Assembly (NCBI GenBank): GCA_013054445.1
Contig: JAAMPI010000450.1
Coordinates: 1-37,451 of the forward strand
Length of the DNA: 37,451 nt
Direction of reading: 5' to 3'
Source: Cudoniella acicularis
Taxonomy: Eukaryota > Ascomycota > Leotiomycetes > Helotiales > Helotiaceae
This document shows positions 23,406 through 34,663 of the stretch, one piece after another. The notes under the pieces were generated by a model. That model did no database searches and was not told the DNA's origin. It saw only the letters and a program-made list of their open reading frames with translations. A program made the translations under genes and the position numbers. Numbering within the stretch: position 1 is the first letter of the stretch; the number at the start of each line of letters is the position of its first letter.

Positions 23406-26400
23406 ATGGCCAGCGCTCCAGGCAACGCAGGAGGTGCGAATGGCGGAGGTCCGGTAAATGGGCCTCCCAATGCCAACGCCCTCGTGTTTGAACGCGTCCT
23501 TGAGAAATTCAAAGTGCCCCTGAAGAAGAAGGACAGAGACAATTTTCAGATGACGACGCTACCGCAACTTCAGAAAGCAATTGCGGACATTCAAAAGAAA
23601 CAGCAGTCCGAAAGACGTATGCAAAATATGACGCGCCTGGGCAGGTTCGTGGAAGCCATGGAGGAGTACTGGAAAGTAGTTGAGGTTTTCTGCAACAGCT
23701 CTCAATTTTTGCCCTTTATCTGGGTGAGTTATATGATCTTGTTAATGTTGGTGCTGTAATACAGATCTCGAGATAATTTGAGCTGTATTACGTGCCTTTT
23801 CCCACTGCTACCACCAAAGATGAGGCTTCATTTAATTGTGTCAGAAATTGACGGATAGGGCTTATGCTGTGCTAGGGACCCATGAAATTCTTATTACAGG
23901 TATATTGCGGCAGCTTCCAAGATTCAAGTACTGTTTACTAATAGTATAAGGTAACAAGTACGTTCCATACGGCCTTCTCCGAGCTTCTAGACGTTTACCA
24001 GCGCATTGGCGAGAATTTTCTACTACTACTACAATATCAGGAGCTGTTTCCAAATGACCAAAGAATGGGCAAAATCTTGGTATATATGTACGAGGACATA
24101 TTGGATTTTCATCGGGGAGCGTTGCATTATTTTCAGTAGCCTAGTAAGCCTCGATGGTCCATTTTGATCGTTATATTCTGCTAAAACAAGTAGTGTGGAT
24201 GAAGCTTTTCGAAGCTACCTGGAAAACATACAAAACCCGTTTTTCAGGACTGATCGAAAACATGTCTCAACATAGGACACTGATCGAGAGACAAGCAAAT
24301 TTGTCCGAAATCGAGGAGTCTCGGAAAGCACGAGAAGAGAGTAATAAACAGCAGACGGCAATCCTTGAGGGTCAGGAACAAAGCCGCCGGGACGCTGTTA
24401 GAAATTGGCTCCGACCAGCAAGTTTCAAAAGCGATCAAGATTACTACTCCGGGATACGAGCCGAATATCCTAACACGAGAAAATGGTTATTGGCACACGA
24501 AAACTTCAAGCTTTGGTTTGACCCGCAATTCCCCTCGATTCCCCCGCTGTTGTGGCTGAATGGTAAACCAGGTTCTGGTAAGATTTCTCGTTACATGTGT
24601 GAGTTGAAGGCTAAGCATTATCAAGGGAAAACCGTTCTTAGTTCTCTTGTTGTCGAGGAAGTGCAAAGTCTGAGCCCTCGACCTACGGTGTTGTACTTTT
24701 ACTGTAAAAATAGGGACAATCAGCGTGATAATTTTGTTGCTGTTGCCCGTGGCCTGCTATCGCAGCTTCTCCTACAGAAGAAAGACTTACTTGAATATCT
24801 ATATGGGGAGTCTTCGAAGAGCGCTGAAGCTGTTCTCTCGTCACCAAAAGTTGCAAGCGAGCTTTTGGACATGGCCATTGGAAATTGTCGGAGTGTATAT
24901 ATCATTCTTGACGGAATAGATGAGTGTTCAAGAGAAGAGCGAAAATCGATCACTTCATGGTTTCGGAAGCTCATAGAAGAGCTACCACCAACAAACGCGG
25001 AATCGATTCGCTGTCTCTTTGTTAGTCAAGATGATGGGGCTGCTCGAAAGGATTTCGCTGGCCTGGCCGCGATTAATATTTGAAGCTAGGACAACAAAGT
25101 TGATATCGAAGAATATAGCTCTGTCTGGGCAGCTAAGATTAAGGAAAAGTTTAAAATTCCAGATCAGATGGCCAACAAAATTGCCACAACAATTCCAAAT
25201 ACCGTTGAAGGTATGTGCATCTACCACTAAATTCCTCCCTTGGCCTTACCTGCTGATTGCTTCTTTTAGGAATGTTTTTGCTTGCAAAATTGATATGCAA
25301 CAATCTCTTCCACCAAACGTCAATAGGTGGGCTTGAGACTGAGCTTGAGCCTGATAAATTTCCCAAACAAGTTAATACAGCGTAAGTTGATGGGAAGGTC
25401 AAGGTTTTCTTCGCTAATTGCGGTGTAGGTATTCTAGGATCATCGCTCGTATCATTGAGCAAGCTTCAGAAGCTGAACTCAAAGACACCATGCTCTTACT
25501 TAGATGGTTGGTTTGTGCTAAACGACCTCTCAAGTGGCACGAGATTCAGGGTGCAAAGGCGATAAATCTCGAAAACTCATCTGTCGAGTGGGATCGGCAA
25601 AAGCTTCAGGTTGACTCCAAAGGCTTGTGCGGCTCTCTAGTGGAGATTAGGGGTGACCAGACCGTGGAACTCGTCCACTTGACCGCAAAATTGTGAGTTT
25701 TCATCCTCCAATATCGCTCTCCTACTTATTGCAATTCCCACCAGTTTCCTCGTCGAAGAAAAATACGCTTTAATACCAACAGAAGAGATCAAACTAGCGA
25801 GCTTATGTATCAATTATTTGAATCTGCCCGGCTTCTGCGAACAGAACATCGACCAATGGATCTTCTCTGGATATTATGCATTCATGGACTATGCAATCGC
25901 GTTCTGGGTTCGCCATCTAGAAGCCGGGCTGATTGGAATTGAAGAACAGGAAGAGGAGTTCACAGAAGATGAACTAATGAACGTGTTCTCGGAATCCTTA
26001 GGTTGCTTTCTAGAAAGACATTGGGCAGGGTCAACAGCACCTTTGGTCGTATCGAAGAGAAATAGTGACAGGTTGCAACGCTTCCAGGACGCCCTATTTT
26101 ACGAGGATCTTGCGCAAGCAGTAGTCTCGACAAGGAAGCAGTTGACATGGTACGGTAAAATGAAGAAGGAAGAAATGGCCTTGGATCTTGCAGAAATTTT
26201 AAGCCACGTCCGGGAGGCTTTCGAGGCGGCACTATCACTACCAATGGACGATAATGCTCGAAACCGCATTGAGGAGATGTATGGCACCAATCTTTACAAG
26301 TGTTCAAGATTTAGCTGTAACTACTTTTCAAATGGCTTTTCTACAGGCGAGCAACGTGATCAGCATATTGAGAAGCATGATCGGCCGTACTATTGTACCG

Positions 26401-26645
26401 TGGAAGGATGCCCAACCGTTCACTTCGGACTCACAACGCAAAAGGAACTCGAGAAGCACATGAAAGACACTCATGGGACAGTTGCAGACCAAGATGAGGA
26501 ATTTCCTACAGAGAATGATTTAGCACCTCCGAAGGAGGTTGAGAGACCTGTAACAGGTAGTTCGATATCGGAATCTCGACATGAGCAATTTCCATTTCCG
26601 TCTTTAGACCTGAGCCGTTGCTGCTATAGCCTGAGCTGTAGGTAA
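23406..26645 (+). pseudogene. STAND/NACHT-type NTPase with C2H2 fingers, interrupted by stops
   Basis: Eight exons can be joined in one frame: 23406-23723, 23876-23899, about 23951-24143, 24194-24577, 24626-25210, 25270-25381, 25429-25692 and 25745-26645. The product would be about 926 residues. An N-terminal helical domain typical of fungal STAND proteins is followed by a P-loop (GKPGSGKT, split by an intron at 24578-24625), a Walker B segment (IILDGIDEC, about residue 400), a winged-helix-like region and two C2H2 fingers near 26300-26460. Three codons are stops: TAG 24137-24139, TGA 25081-25083 and TAG 25087-25089. A 69-bp intron at 25021-25089 could remove the last two, but would delete the VSQDD segment that I recall as conserved in relatives. 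The C-terminus becomes non-homologous at about 26590 and ends where repeat DNA starts. Such proteins are linked to fungal non-self recognition, but this copy looks inactive. Confidence 0.8.
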
Positions 26646-28520
26646 GCCAGGCTGAGCAGTGAGTGTAAGAAGGTGAGCCATAGTGAGTGGACAGGGGCCT
26701 GTTTAGGCTCCTCGGCTACGACTGCCGCCGGCTAAAATTAGAAAAAGTAAGTTAGGGATACTTTTAGTGCCAGTTCTAGATCCCTGTTCGAAAGAGCCGC
26801 GCTAAACGACTAGCGGAGCCTTACTTACTAAACTTCGTAAATTCAACTTTATCGAATATAAGCACATACCGATCTGTTAAGCACTCGTTCAACTCCTCTC
26901 TACTATAAGAAGTCGTACTTAAACACATATAACACTACTCTATAATAGTAGTCGATCGAAGATTCTATACGGTTTTAAATAGCCTAGAGGACGACAACAA
27001 ATCCTAGGAGTCTACGTTTAGCGTTCCTTATGAGTATAGCTACCTATTATACAACGCTACTAGATGCTTTTCCTAAGTAAGGTATTGTTTATATAAGACC
27101 GCGTAAGATAGCGCGATACGGCAGTTGTATCGAGGGTTACGAGAGCTGGTTCGCCGGCCCTACTATAGCTAAAAGCCTTGACGGCATAGCTAGTTTAAAG
27201 CTAGAACCCTCGATCTACTACTCTAGATTCGATCTTCTTGACTATCGCGATAGCGATCATTCCTCTAGAGGTCATCACATTGACTAAGGTACGAGTATAA
27301 ACTCAGCTCACCTCCCTCTTCTCGCCGTTATACTATCACGATCCTTACGGTAATGCTCCCTCGGTAAATATAACAGTAGAGGCCTGCCCTTAGTATTCCT
27401 TTTATATTATATGACCTGGCGAATAGAAGTAATGCCTTACGAAGATATAACTAGCTTCTGCCTGGCTACGCCGTGCTATTAGCGTCGAGAGAAGGATCTC
27501 GGTAAGCTCCTTTACACCGCGGAGAAGACGATATACGCTATATGCCTAGATCTAGGCTGATCTAGGCTGATCTATGACGAGAAGGATCGCGGTGAGCTCC
27601 CTTAGGCCGGTAGAGACAACGATATGCGTTGATGCCTTGATCTAGACTGATCTATAACGAGTAGGACTGATTTCTATTTAACGTGGCTATAGTAGGTAAC
27701 AATCTGTATAATAATAGTATCATCGAAGCTTCTACTAAGCATCCTATAGACCGAATACGAAACGCTGGTAGTAGGAGAATAGGTTATAAGTAGGCGGGCT
27801 AACGTAGAAGATGTTATAGAGGCATATTATACGACCTCGAGAAGAGCTTGATCGGCGGTCGTTATATATTAGAATGATAAATTTGGTGATTAAAGGCTAT
27901 TCCGAGGATCGTTCGGCTCTAGGGCGCTACCCTAGCATGACTATAATCGCCGCTAGAATTGGTATAGCATAATCTACGCCGCGGGGTTTCAATTCTATAA
28001 AGGGAAGGTCGTTTTAGGCTTAGATCTATAGAGATGACCGTAAGCTCTAAGGGATAGGTGTCGTAGAGTAGATTTCGAACAAGATTAGACTAATCACGGG
28101 CCGATTTCTTAATCGTCGGTAAAGCCGAGGAAGACTAGGGATTAGCATGATAAATAAGTTCTAGTATAAGCCTAGAGGGGCTAAGATTTCATGCGTAGGA
28201 CCGGATGGTTTAATTTCAGGATAGCCTACGGTAGTTATAAACGGTAAAGCTAATATGTAGACGGTTCCGACGAGTAGGCGCTTATAGGTAACACTTAAGC
28301 CGCTTAATTCCCCTCGCTAAACCCTATATATATGCTTAAACTAGTTTACTTTCTAGCTACCCTTAAGAGCACGAGATTTGTTCTATTTATATTTCCTCTA
28401 TCAAACCCGCTACTTTCTAAACGAAACACTCTCTAGACTACTAAACCTAGCCGTTTAATCCGTTTATCTAACTCTAACGTTAGCTAGAAAGTACACAGGC
28501 TCGCGGCTACTCTTTCCCGT
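26646..28520. mobile_element. TpA-rich degenerate repeat DNA, RIP-like
   Basis: No ORF above 60 codons exists in nearly 1.9 kb. The sequence is crowded with CTA, TAG and TAT words and still carries many CpG, a texture unlike the flanking genes. This fits an old transposon or repeat mutated by RIP (CpA to TpA), although the element type cannot be named. A plus-strand stretch at about 27870-28260 reads with rather few, mainly TAA/TAG, stops and may be former coding sequence. It begins right after the truncated STAND gene. Confidence 0.55.
27487..27665. repeat. Two imperfect tandem copies of about 88 bp
   Basis: GAGAAGGATC at 27491 and again at about 27579 begins two similar units. Each continues with CGGTRAGCTCC, an ACGATATRCG block and a final CTAGRCTGATCTA. 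The first unit also has an internal doubling of CTAGGCTGAT. Confidence 0.7.
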
Positions 28521-28525
28521 TCTAG

Positions 28526-30765
28526 ATGTCGAATAGGGAAATAGAAATACGGCAGCGAGAGCTAAAGGTACGTTGAAACCCTACACCGAAAGTAAATGGC
28601 TCTGATTTGTTGCTCTAGATTACAAGTGTGCTCCTAATAACAATGACGGTAAATCAGCCAGAAATCTTCTATCTCTCGAGGAGCGGACGGCTCTACGTCC
28701 GAAGATCTCGACTGAGGCCTCGAAGACTAGGTCCACCCTCTAGCGCCTGGAATAGCTAGCTCTTCACAGGGCTAGACTGTAAGTCGACCGAACACAATTA
28801 GGGTCGGGTGAACGTTAGGGCGGGAGTCGAGGTAGGTCCACCGGCTGTCCTTGTGTGTAGAAGCGGTCCGCTAATTACATGTAGATCAGCCAGTGAATTC
28901 TCGGTAGTGTCGGCAGTATCACTCGAAGCACGTCAGTGGAGTCTGACCCTCCACCCCCTCCCTAAGTCTTCCGACAGCGGCGATGATGGATGGACAGATG
29001 AGAACATGGCTGAATTAGAGAAAGAACTGGGGTTGGTTTTGGGAGTCATCATCGGCCCGTACACCTACCTCCCCAAGTCCTCGTCGGCCGAGGCACCACA
29101 GGACGAGATCCAGAGTCGAAAACGCAACGAAACCACTGGTAGTCGACCGCTGCGAGATGCCTGTCGATGTGGTACCCCAGCTCAGGGCCTTGAGTGGGAG
29201 CAGCCGGAGACTCGGTGGCTGTAGAATTACTTGGGAGGAGGGAACTTGGCGATGAAGCGCTAATGGAAGAAGAGGGAGGGATAGAGATACGGCAGCAGGG
29301 GGAGCTTGCAGGGCGGCCAGCCGTGGGTGATCAGTAGATCTAGGTAGAGGTAGACGACACGGACGATCCTATGGACAAGGAGACAAGGAGGCTACTGAGG
29401 CTCTCCAGCCACGCAACTGGAGGTCGACCATCGCCATTTTCGACTGCGTGGGATACGCACCCAGCAGCTTGCTGCACGTCTGACAAAGACAACGCAGTAC
29501 CGAGTCGTATGGGGCGAACATCTAAATAGGTCAGATTCTTGGGTCAACAAAGACGATGTGCGGATGTCAATGCTACCGCCGCCCTGCGAATGCTCCTCTG
29601 AAGACTTGGCTTGCAGGTAGAGAGGGACGTTGTGCGAGTTCACCGCATGCGCTCTAGCCAGCTCCGCAAAGGTAGAAAAGTTTCGAGTACTATCGACGAG
29701 CTCTCGACTTGGATCACTGAAGATCAATTGAGAATCTCCCTCAGTCCTGCGTTGCTCGCTGAGCTTAAAGGTAAGTGGCTGATTGAAGAGTACCCTAGTT
29801 TGGAAGAATATAAGGAATAGGTCGCTAACGGAACACGTCTCAAATAGCGTCTTCCTATCCTTTGCACAAAGCACAGTCTGATGTCCAGCTCGAGCAACCA
29901 GCAACTCCGATCAACGACGAGCCTGCCATACTTCACGAGCTTCTCGAAGTCCCTCTACTCTACCAGGCCCTGTACTACTCGGCGAGTCTGAGCAGTGGAA
30001 CTGGGGAGAGGAGCGCGGGAACCAGGACACGCAGAAGGAGATCAGCAGCGACACCCACCATTCCATGAATACCAACTACGATCACAACACCTGCGATACA
30101 GACGACGAGGACCCACGACCTGCAAAGCGACGAAAGCCATGCTCGATGCCTACCGCGACTCCAATTCTCTGCACCTAGCATGCCCCAAAGCTCCGTCCCA
30201 GCCGGCCTCGTCGCCTTTCTTCGCCGTCATCTATGGAGGTCGAAACGGACGATGTACAGTCTCAGACACCGTGGTCGACTTTTATAGATAGCAAGCAACG
30301 CGACACTCTACGACTCCCCCGGACCCCCCCAGCCACAGCTGAGTCGGTACCGGCTGCTCAGGAGTGGCCCCTCCATGGCTCCCTCAAACGGACCAGGATC
30401 GGGAAGGAGACGACGTTCAATCTGGAGTTTCATCTAACCCATCTCCTGGAGGACCTCGAACCATCAGCTCCCTTCGCAGCGTTGGGCAGCAGCTTTAGTG
30501 TAGAAACGTCAGCACAGCCTCGGATCTCTCACAGCGCGCCGTCGCGCATTCCAAGACGCACCATGTCACCTCGCGGCCTCCAGTGAAGCGCATCAAGTGG
30601 ACAGCAGAAGAGGACGCCACGCTGGTCAAGATGAAGGAGGATGGCTGTTCATGGGAAGAGATCTCTGCTGCCCTACACTCCCGGAATCCGGCGGCGATCC
30701 AAGTACACTACTCCACGAAGTTCAGCTATAGTTGCACTGGACCGAGAAAACGTCTACAGTCATAG
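28526..30765 (+). pseudogene. Frame-broken gene with chromo-like segment and C-terminal SANT domain
   Basis: The plus strand can be read as scattered parts of one protein. A start ATG at 28526 gives MSNREIEIRQREL. About 28590-28760 in another frame reads KCAPNNNDGKSARNLL and LSLEERTALRPK. About 28950-29224 reads DDGWTDENMAELEKELGL. About 29430-29620 reads YRVVWGEHLNRSDSWV, a chromo-like pattern. 29611-29820 contains ITEDQLRISLSPALLAELKG. The tail, about 30540-30765, is a SANT/Myb-like domain (KWTAEEDATLVKMKEDG ... CSWEEISAAL). Frames change at least four times and TAG/TAA codons interrupt several parts, so it is not expected to be functional. I do not recognise the family by name. Its position in repeat-rich DNA suggests a dispersed or transposon-linked gene family. 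The chromo reading is weak; the SANT reading is good. Confidence 0.55.
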
Positions 30766-30980
30766 GACTCCGGGCGCAGTACGCACGCACTGGGGCGTGA
30801 TCCGGCCCAGAGGCGACTAGGCTTCTCCCACAGGTGGACACTTTTAAGTACACATTCAAATAGGCTTCAACTAATTTTTGAGGAAGCTCAGGATGAAAAG
30901 ATAGAAATGTGGTTCGTGAGGTCAAGTATATGGAAGTTCGACTTGCACAACCCAAATGTTCTCAAATCCCATGCACGATA

Positions 30981-31581
30981 TTACCAATAGTACCATTGGC
31001 CATTGTGACAAGCATACCATTTTTGATACTCATCAGACCAATCTCCTTCAACCCATTTCGTGCCATCCCACCATTCTGCACGGTTGGTCTGCTCGTTTGT
31101 CCTCCATGTGAGGTCGGTAGTGGTAGCCCCCTGAGCAGAAGAAGAACTGGAAGATTCACCACCGCCGACGTTCTTTCCGGCTCTCGAAAAAAATTCATTC
31201 CAGGTACCATCATCGTGAGCGTGAATCGAGAGTAATCTAGTCCCTTTCCCAGTATGGTAAGAGATGGTAATGACCTTTTTGGGATCCGACGGATCCTTTG
31301 CTGAACGATGTGGCGTCGTACCTCTTGAACATGTCCGGTCAGTACTAAGATGGCAGGATAGGCTATGCTTGGAAAACGCACTGGATTTCTGCCTTTTCGA
31401 TCTGAGGATACTAATCGGAGACGCTTGTCAGTTCCATATTTGAGAAAGAGCTCAACCAATCGCTCACCCTTGCTTCGATTGACTTGTTCGCAGTTTCCAC
31501 CGTATTTCTGAAGCCACCCACAAGTGCTTCAAAACCTGCTTTGCCACCAAATCTTATCATAGCAGACCTAGTTGGAAACAT
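30981..31581 (-). CDS. Hypothetical small protein with Trp-rich C-terminus
   Basis: Two exons (31468-31581 and 30981-31388, minus strand) join in frame over a 79-bp GT-AG intron whose acceptor is GGCAG, giving 173 residues. A longer uninterrupted frame in the same place (30962-31459) is rejected because the spliced frame ends in a clearly protein-like tail: WWDGTKWVEGDW, then YQKWYACHNGQWYYW, then stop. The middle reads KKVITISYHTGKG and LLSIHAHDDGTWNEFF, followed by a Gly/Ser-rich linker. No signal peptide or membrane segment is seen. I do not recognise the family. The repeated W-x-G-x-W pattern suggests a small beta-rich, possibly binding, module (inference). Met8 is an alternative start. 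It sits alone between repeat-derived segments. Confidence 0.6.
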
Positions 31582-31962
31582 TTTGGCAAAGTTTTATAAA
31601 ATGGCCTTTGATGAGGTGAAAGGCTTGTCAAGAGAAAAATAAAATGATATAGCTTTGTAATAGACGAGTCAATAGAGATCTTGCGGCAAATGGTCTACGC
31701 CGCGAATTGTGAAATATTTCCTTTTATGGAGGAGGAAGGTGAGTTGTGGAGACAATGATGTGGATTGAGGAGTTTGAGAAACAGTGCAAATATATATATA
31801 CGCATGTATGCATGTATAACAGAGGCTGATATTAAGCGCTGAGTCGATCCAACCCAGCGGGCAATATCTTGGACACTCCAACATGATTCGTCGAGTGGAC
31901 GCCAAGGCAACAGCGGAGAGGCCCTGTGAGTCATCAAGTGATAGGCCTGCTTCACTGATTAG
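31582..31962. other. Intergenic, no gene seen
   Basis: This holds the upstream region of the small minus-strand gene. It contains an AT-rich tract with a TATATATATACGCATGTATG run at about 31790-31815. The minus-strand frames at 31669-32022 have no motif and run into the repeat, so they are not called. Confidence 0.45.
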
Positions 31963-32564
31963 ATTCGAGTGTTTCGAAAAGTGCCTGGTAGTCAGGCTAA
32001 GAATTGGGGGCCAATACTGCATGATACGAATCTGATGCCCCGCACATTCTCAGCCACCAAGCCAGTAAGGTCCCCTCGCCAACTCCACTACTGTAGAAAT
32101 CGTGTCACAGAAGACTAGTGGATGCCGGGGATAGACAAATTACATCCGCAGTGAAATCCTTGCATCCATTCTTAAAAAGTGAGTGATACTACGTTTACCT
32201 GACGTATATTAGAGGGTTCCCAACGCAGTATGCGCCCTATGTGTTGGTAATGAGCCTCATTCAAAACTAGTAGTGCGCAGTTACACAGACTTGATTGGCA
32301 GTCGTTCCCTCTGCTGTTGGAGGTGGGGTGATTTGAACTGGTGGGGTGAGCTCCAACCGCCCACTGCTTCAAAACCAAGGTTCGTTTGACCTGACGGCGC
32401 GATTCGAGCTCCGTATTACTGTACTGTTGGTTGGTATGCCGCCTCATTTACCCAAGAAGGGCATAGTTTACATTGGCCAATCCCTAGACAGCATCGTCCT
32501 TAGCAAAAAATAGGGAGGCTAGGAATGCGGCTCCATTTTGCTGAGCGTGCGGCGCAAGCAAGTG
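31963..32564. repeat. Direct repeat copy 1, about 0.6 kb, upstream of kinase gene
   Basis: This segment aligns by eye along its whole length to 34963-35537 in the same orientation. Shared blocks include TTTCGAAAAGTGCCTGGTA, GTGTCACAGAAGACTAGTGG, CCGCAGTGAAATCCTTGCAT, AGTTACACAGACTTGATTGG, ATTCGAGCTCCGTATTACTG and CCAATCCCTAGA. The copies differ by many substitutions and several small indels. No TG...CA LTR ends or target duplication are evident. It ends about 335 bases before the kinase start. Confidence 0.9.
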
Positions 32565-32899
32565 CAAGAACCTCAACCGAGAAAATTTCTGCACCCTTTC
32601 TTCCAACATCACCAACATCAGTATGCAATGCAACGCATCGAAACGCTCTGCCTCGACATAACCTTAATCTACCACTTCCAATTAAAAAATCACGACAGGT
32701 ACCTAACCATACCTGAGCGGTTCTTCAAACGCCATCTTATTTTAGCATTGCCTAACAACCTACGCGAATAGCGCGTGACGGCTGTGGCCAAGCGCCGGCC
32801 AATGGTGGGTCGCCCATCATTGATTACTCATACTCGCTTCGCTAACCACCTGAGTTGGCAGACCAAATAATCTTCTGATAGTTTTCCCTTCAAATTGAA

Positions 32900-34663
32900 A
32901 TGGCCAAACGTTGCTTAAGCCTCAAGACGCCACTACATTCCTTCATCTATCGACCGCCCTGCTCCTATCGGTTTCTCCTATATTTGCCTCAATCATTTGT
33001 TAGAACCATGGCTACGTCTCCTCACTCTCCTCTCCGCAAGTTTCCTACTTCCGGGTTTGTGGTACTAGACGCAACTAAGAAAATCGAGGAAGAAGATGTT
33101 CCCTCTTACGTCCCAGAGGATTACTATCCAGTTTATATCGGTGAAGTATTCAGGTCTAGATACCAGGTTGTGACAAAATTAGGATTCGGGGTGAATTCTA
33201 CGGTTTGGCTGTGCAGAGATCTTAGGCAAGGATTTGAACTGCATCTATTCAACTAGTCGAGATTCTTTCTAATACATCAATAGGGAACACCGATATCTAA
33301 CGCTCAAAATGCGTGTTCGAACCAAAGAGCATGATCTTGTGGACCTGCATAGTGATCGCGAAATCACAATCAACGAGCACTTAAAAAGTAATCCCATTGA
33401 ACATCCTGGGAAAGACATAGTCCGAAGAGTCCTTGATTCATTTGAGATCGCCAGTCCCAATGGAAATCACAAATGCATGCTCTATCAACCGCTCGGAATG
33501 AGTTTCACCGAGTATCTGAGACTTCTTCCTCAGAATAGGTTTCCAAAAGATCTTGCCCAAAGGAGCGTTCAACTCCTCCTTATAGCCCTAGATTATTTAC
33601 ATCAATGCCATATCGTTCACACTGGTAAGCTCTCAGTCATATAAAACTGGTCTTCTTGTGGTGATTAGAAGCTAATTCGCTGTCAGATATTTCACCAAAT
33701 AACGTGCTCCAAAAGATTGAGGATGACTCAATCATTTCCCAGATTGAGAAAGGCGAACTGGAACGACCCATCGCCCGGAAGGTTCTTAGCGATCGCACTA
33801 TCTATAAATCTCGACCGGTGCCTTTAAGTACAGGCCCACCAGTCCTCTGTGATCTTGGTGAGGCTAGAGTTGGTACCCAAAAGCACAGAGGTGACATTAT
33901 GCCTGGAATTTACCGCGCCCCGGAGGTGATTTTGGGAATGGATTGGGATTCTAAAGTGGATATTTGGGCGATTGGTGTCATGGTGAGTACAAATCAATGA
34001 CGAAAGGGTTGACTCTACTGGCGCATTGTTGCTTGACTTATGATGGGAGTGTTTTGGAATATCCCACATGTTGGGTCACACCACTTGGCTGAAGTAACGA
34101 AGACATTTCAAGTCAAAAATCAGATGCCCTCCATAGCTAGGCTATGAACAAGCTAAAATCGAGCTAACTTTTATCTAATCTACCTAGACGTGGGATCTTC
34201 TTGAAGGCGGCCATTTATTCTTCGCAAGGAGAAATCGAATACTAGATGATGAACAGCACCTTGCAGAAATGGTTTCACTTTTGGGGCCTCCACCTCCAGA
34301 ATTCTTGAAGCGGAGTGAAAAGTGCTATCAATACTGGGACAGTCAAGGTATTGCACCAAAATCCCTGTTCTTCTAACTCAAAAAAGATTGTATTGTTCTG
34401 CTCAGGTCACTATACGGTAATAATTTGCTGATGTCACTATAGGAAACTGGAAAGGCTCCGTTCCGATTCCTGATCAATCTTTCGAAATCCGTGAGCAGTG
34501 GCTTCATGGGGAGGATCGGGCTCTTTTCGTACAGTTCTTGCGCAGGATGTTATGCTGGATGCCAGAGGAGAGGCCCGTTGCGGAGGAGCTGGCTTTTGAT
34601 GAGTTTTTGATGCAGCCACAGGCCACCGCATTTTCGGGAACATCGACCGAGACACTGACGTAG
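32900..34663 (+). CDS. SRPK-like serine/threonine protein kinase
   Basis: Five exons (32900-33225, 33284-33624, 33687-33982, 34188-34347, 34443-34663) join in frame to 447 residues. The first intron uses a GC donor (AG|GCAAGG). Kinase landmarks: Gly loop LGFGVNST (94-101), the ATP-binding Lys117 (LTLKM), the catalytic loop HTDISPNN (221-228), DLG at 278-280 and APE at 300-302. HTD and DLG in place of HRD and DFG are typical of the SRPK branch, whose members phosphorylate RS-repeat splicing factors. Fungi carry many divergent copies of unknown substrate. The usual Lys two residues after the catalytic Asp is Ser225 here. Residues 1-36 are basic and hydrophobic without acidic residues, so a mitochondrial leader is possible. 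Met37 (ACCATGG context) is the alternative start. The gene is intact although direct repeats and RIP-damaged DNA surround it. Confidence 0.88.

Noticed and set aside
25021..25089. Possible 69-bp intron removing TGA and TAG in the STAND gene
   Set aside because: The splice sites are acceptable and the frame is kept, but the removed part holds the VSQDD segment that I recall as conserved. It would also leave the stop at 24137, for which I found no frame-preserving splice.
29392..29904. 170-codon minus-strand ORF
   Set aside because: The plus strand at this place reads as parts of the chromo/SANT pseudogene, and the minus frame has no recognisable pattern.
30962..31459. 165-codon uninterrupted minus-strand ORF
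   Set aside because: A spliced frame in the same place, with a coherent Trp-rich end and proper splice sites, is more protein-like.
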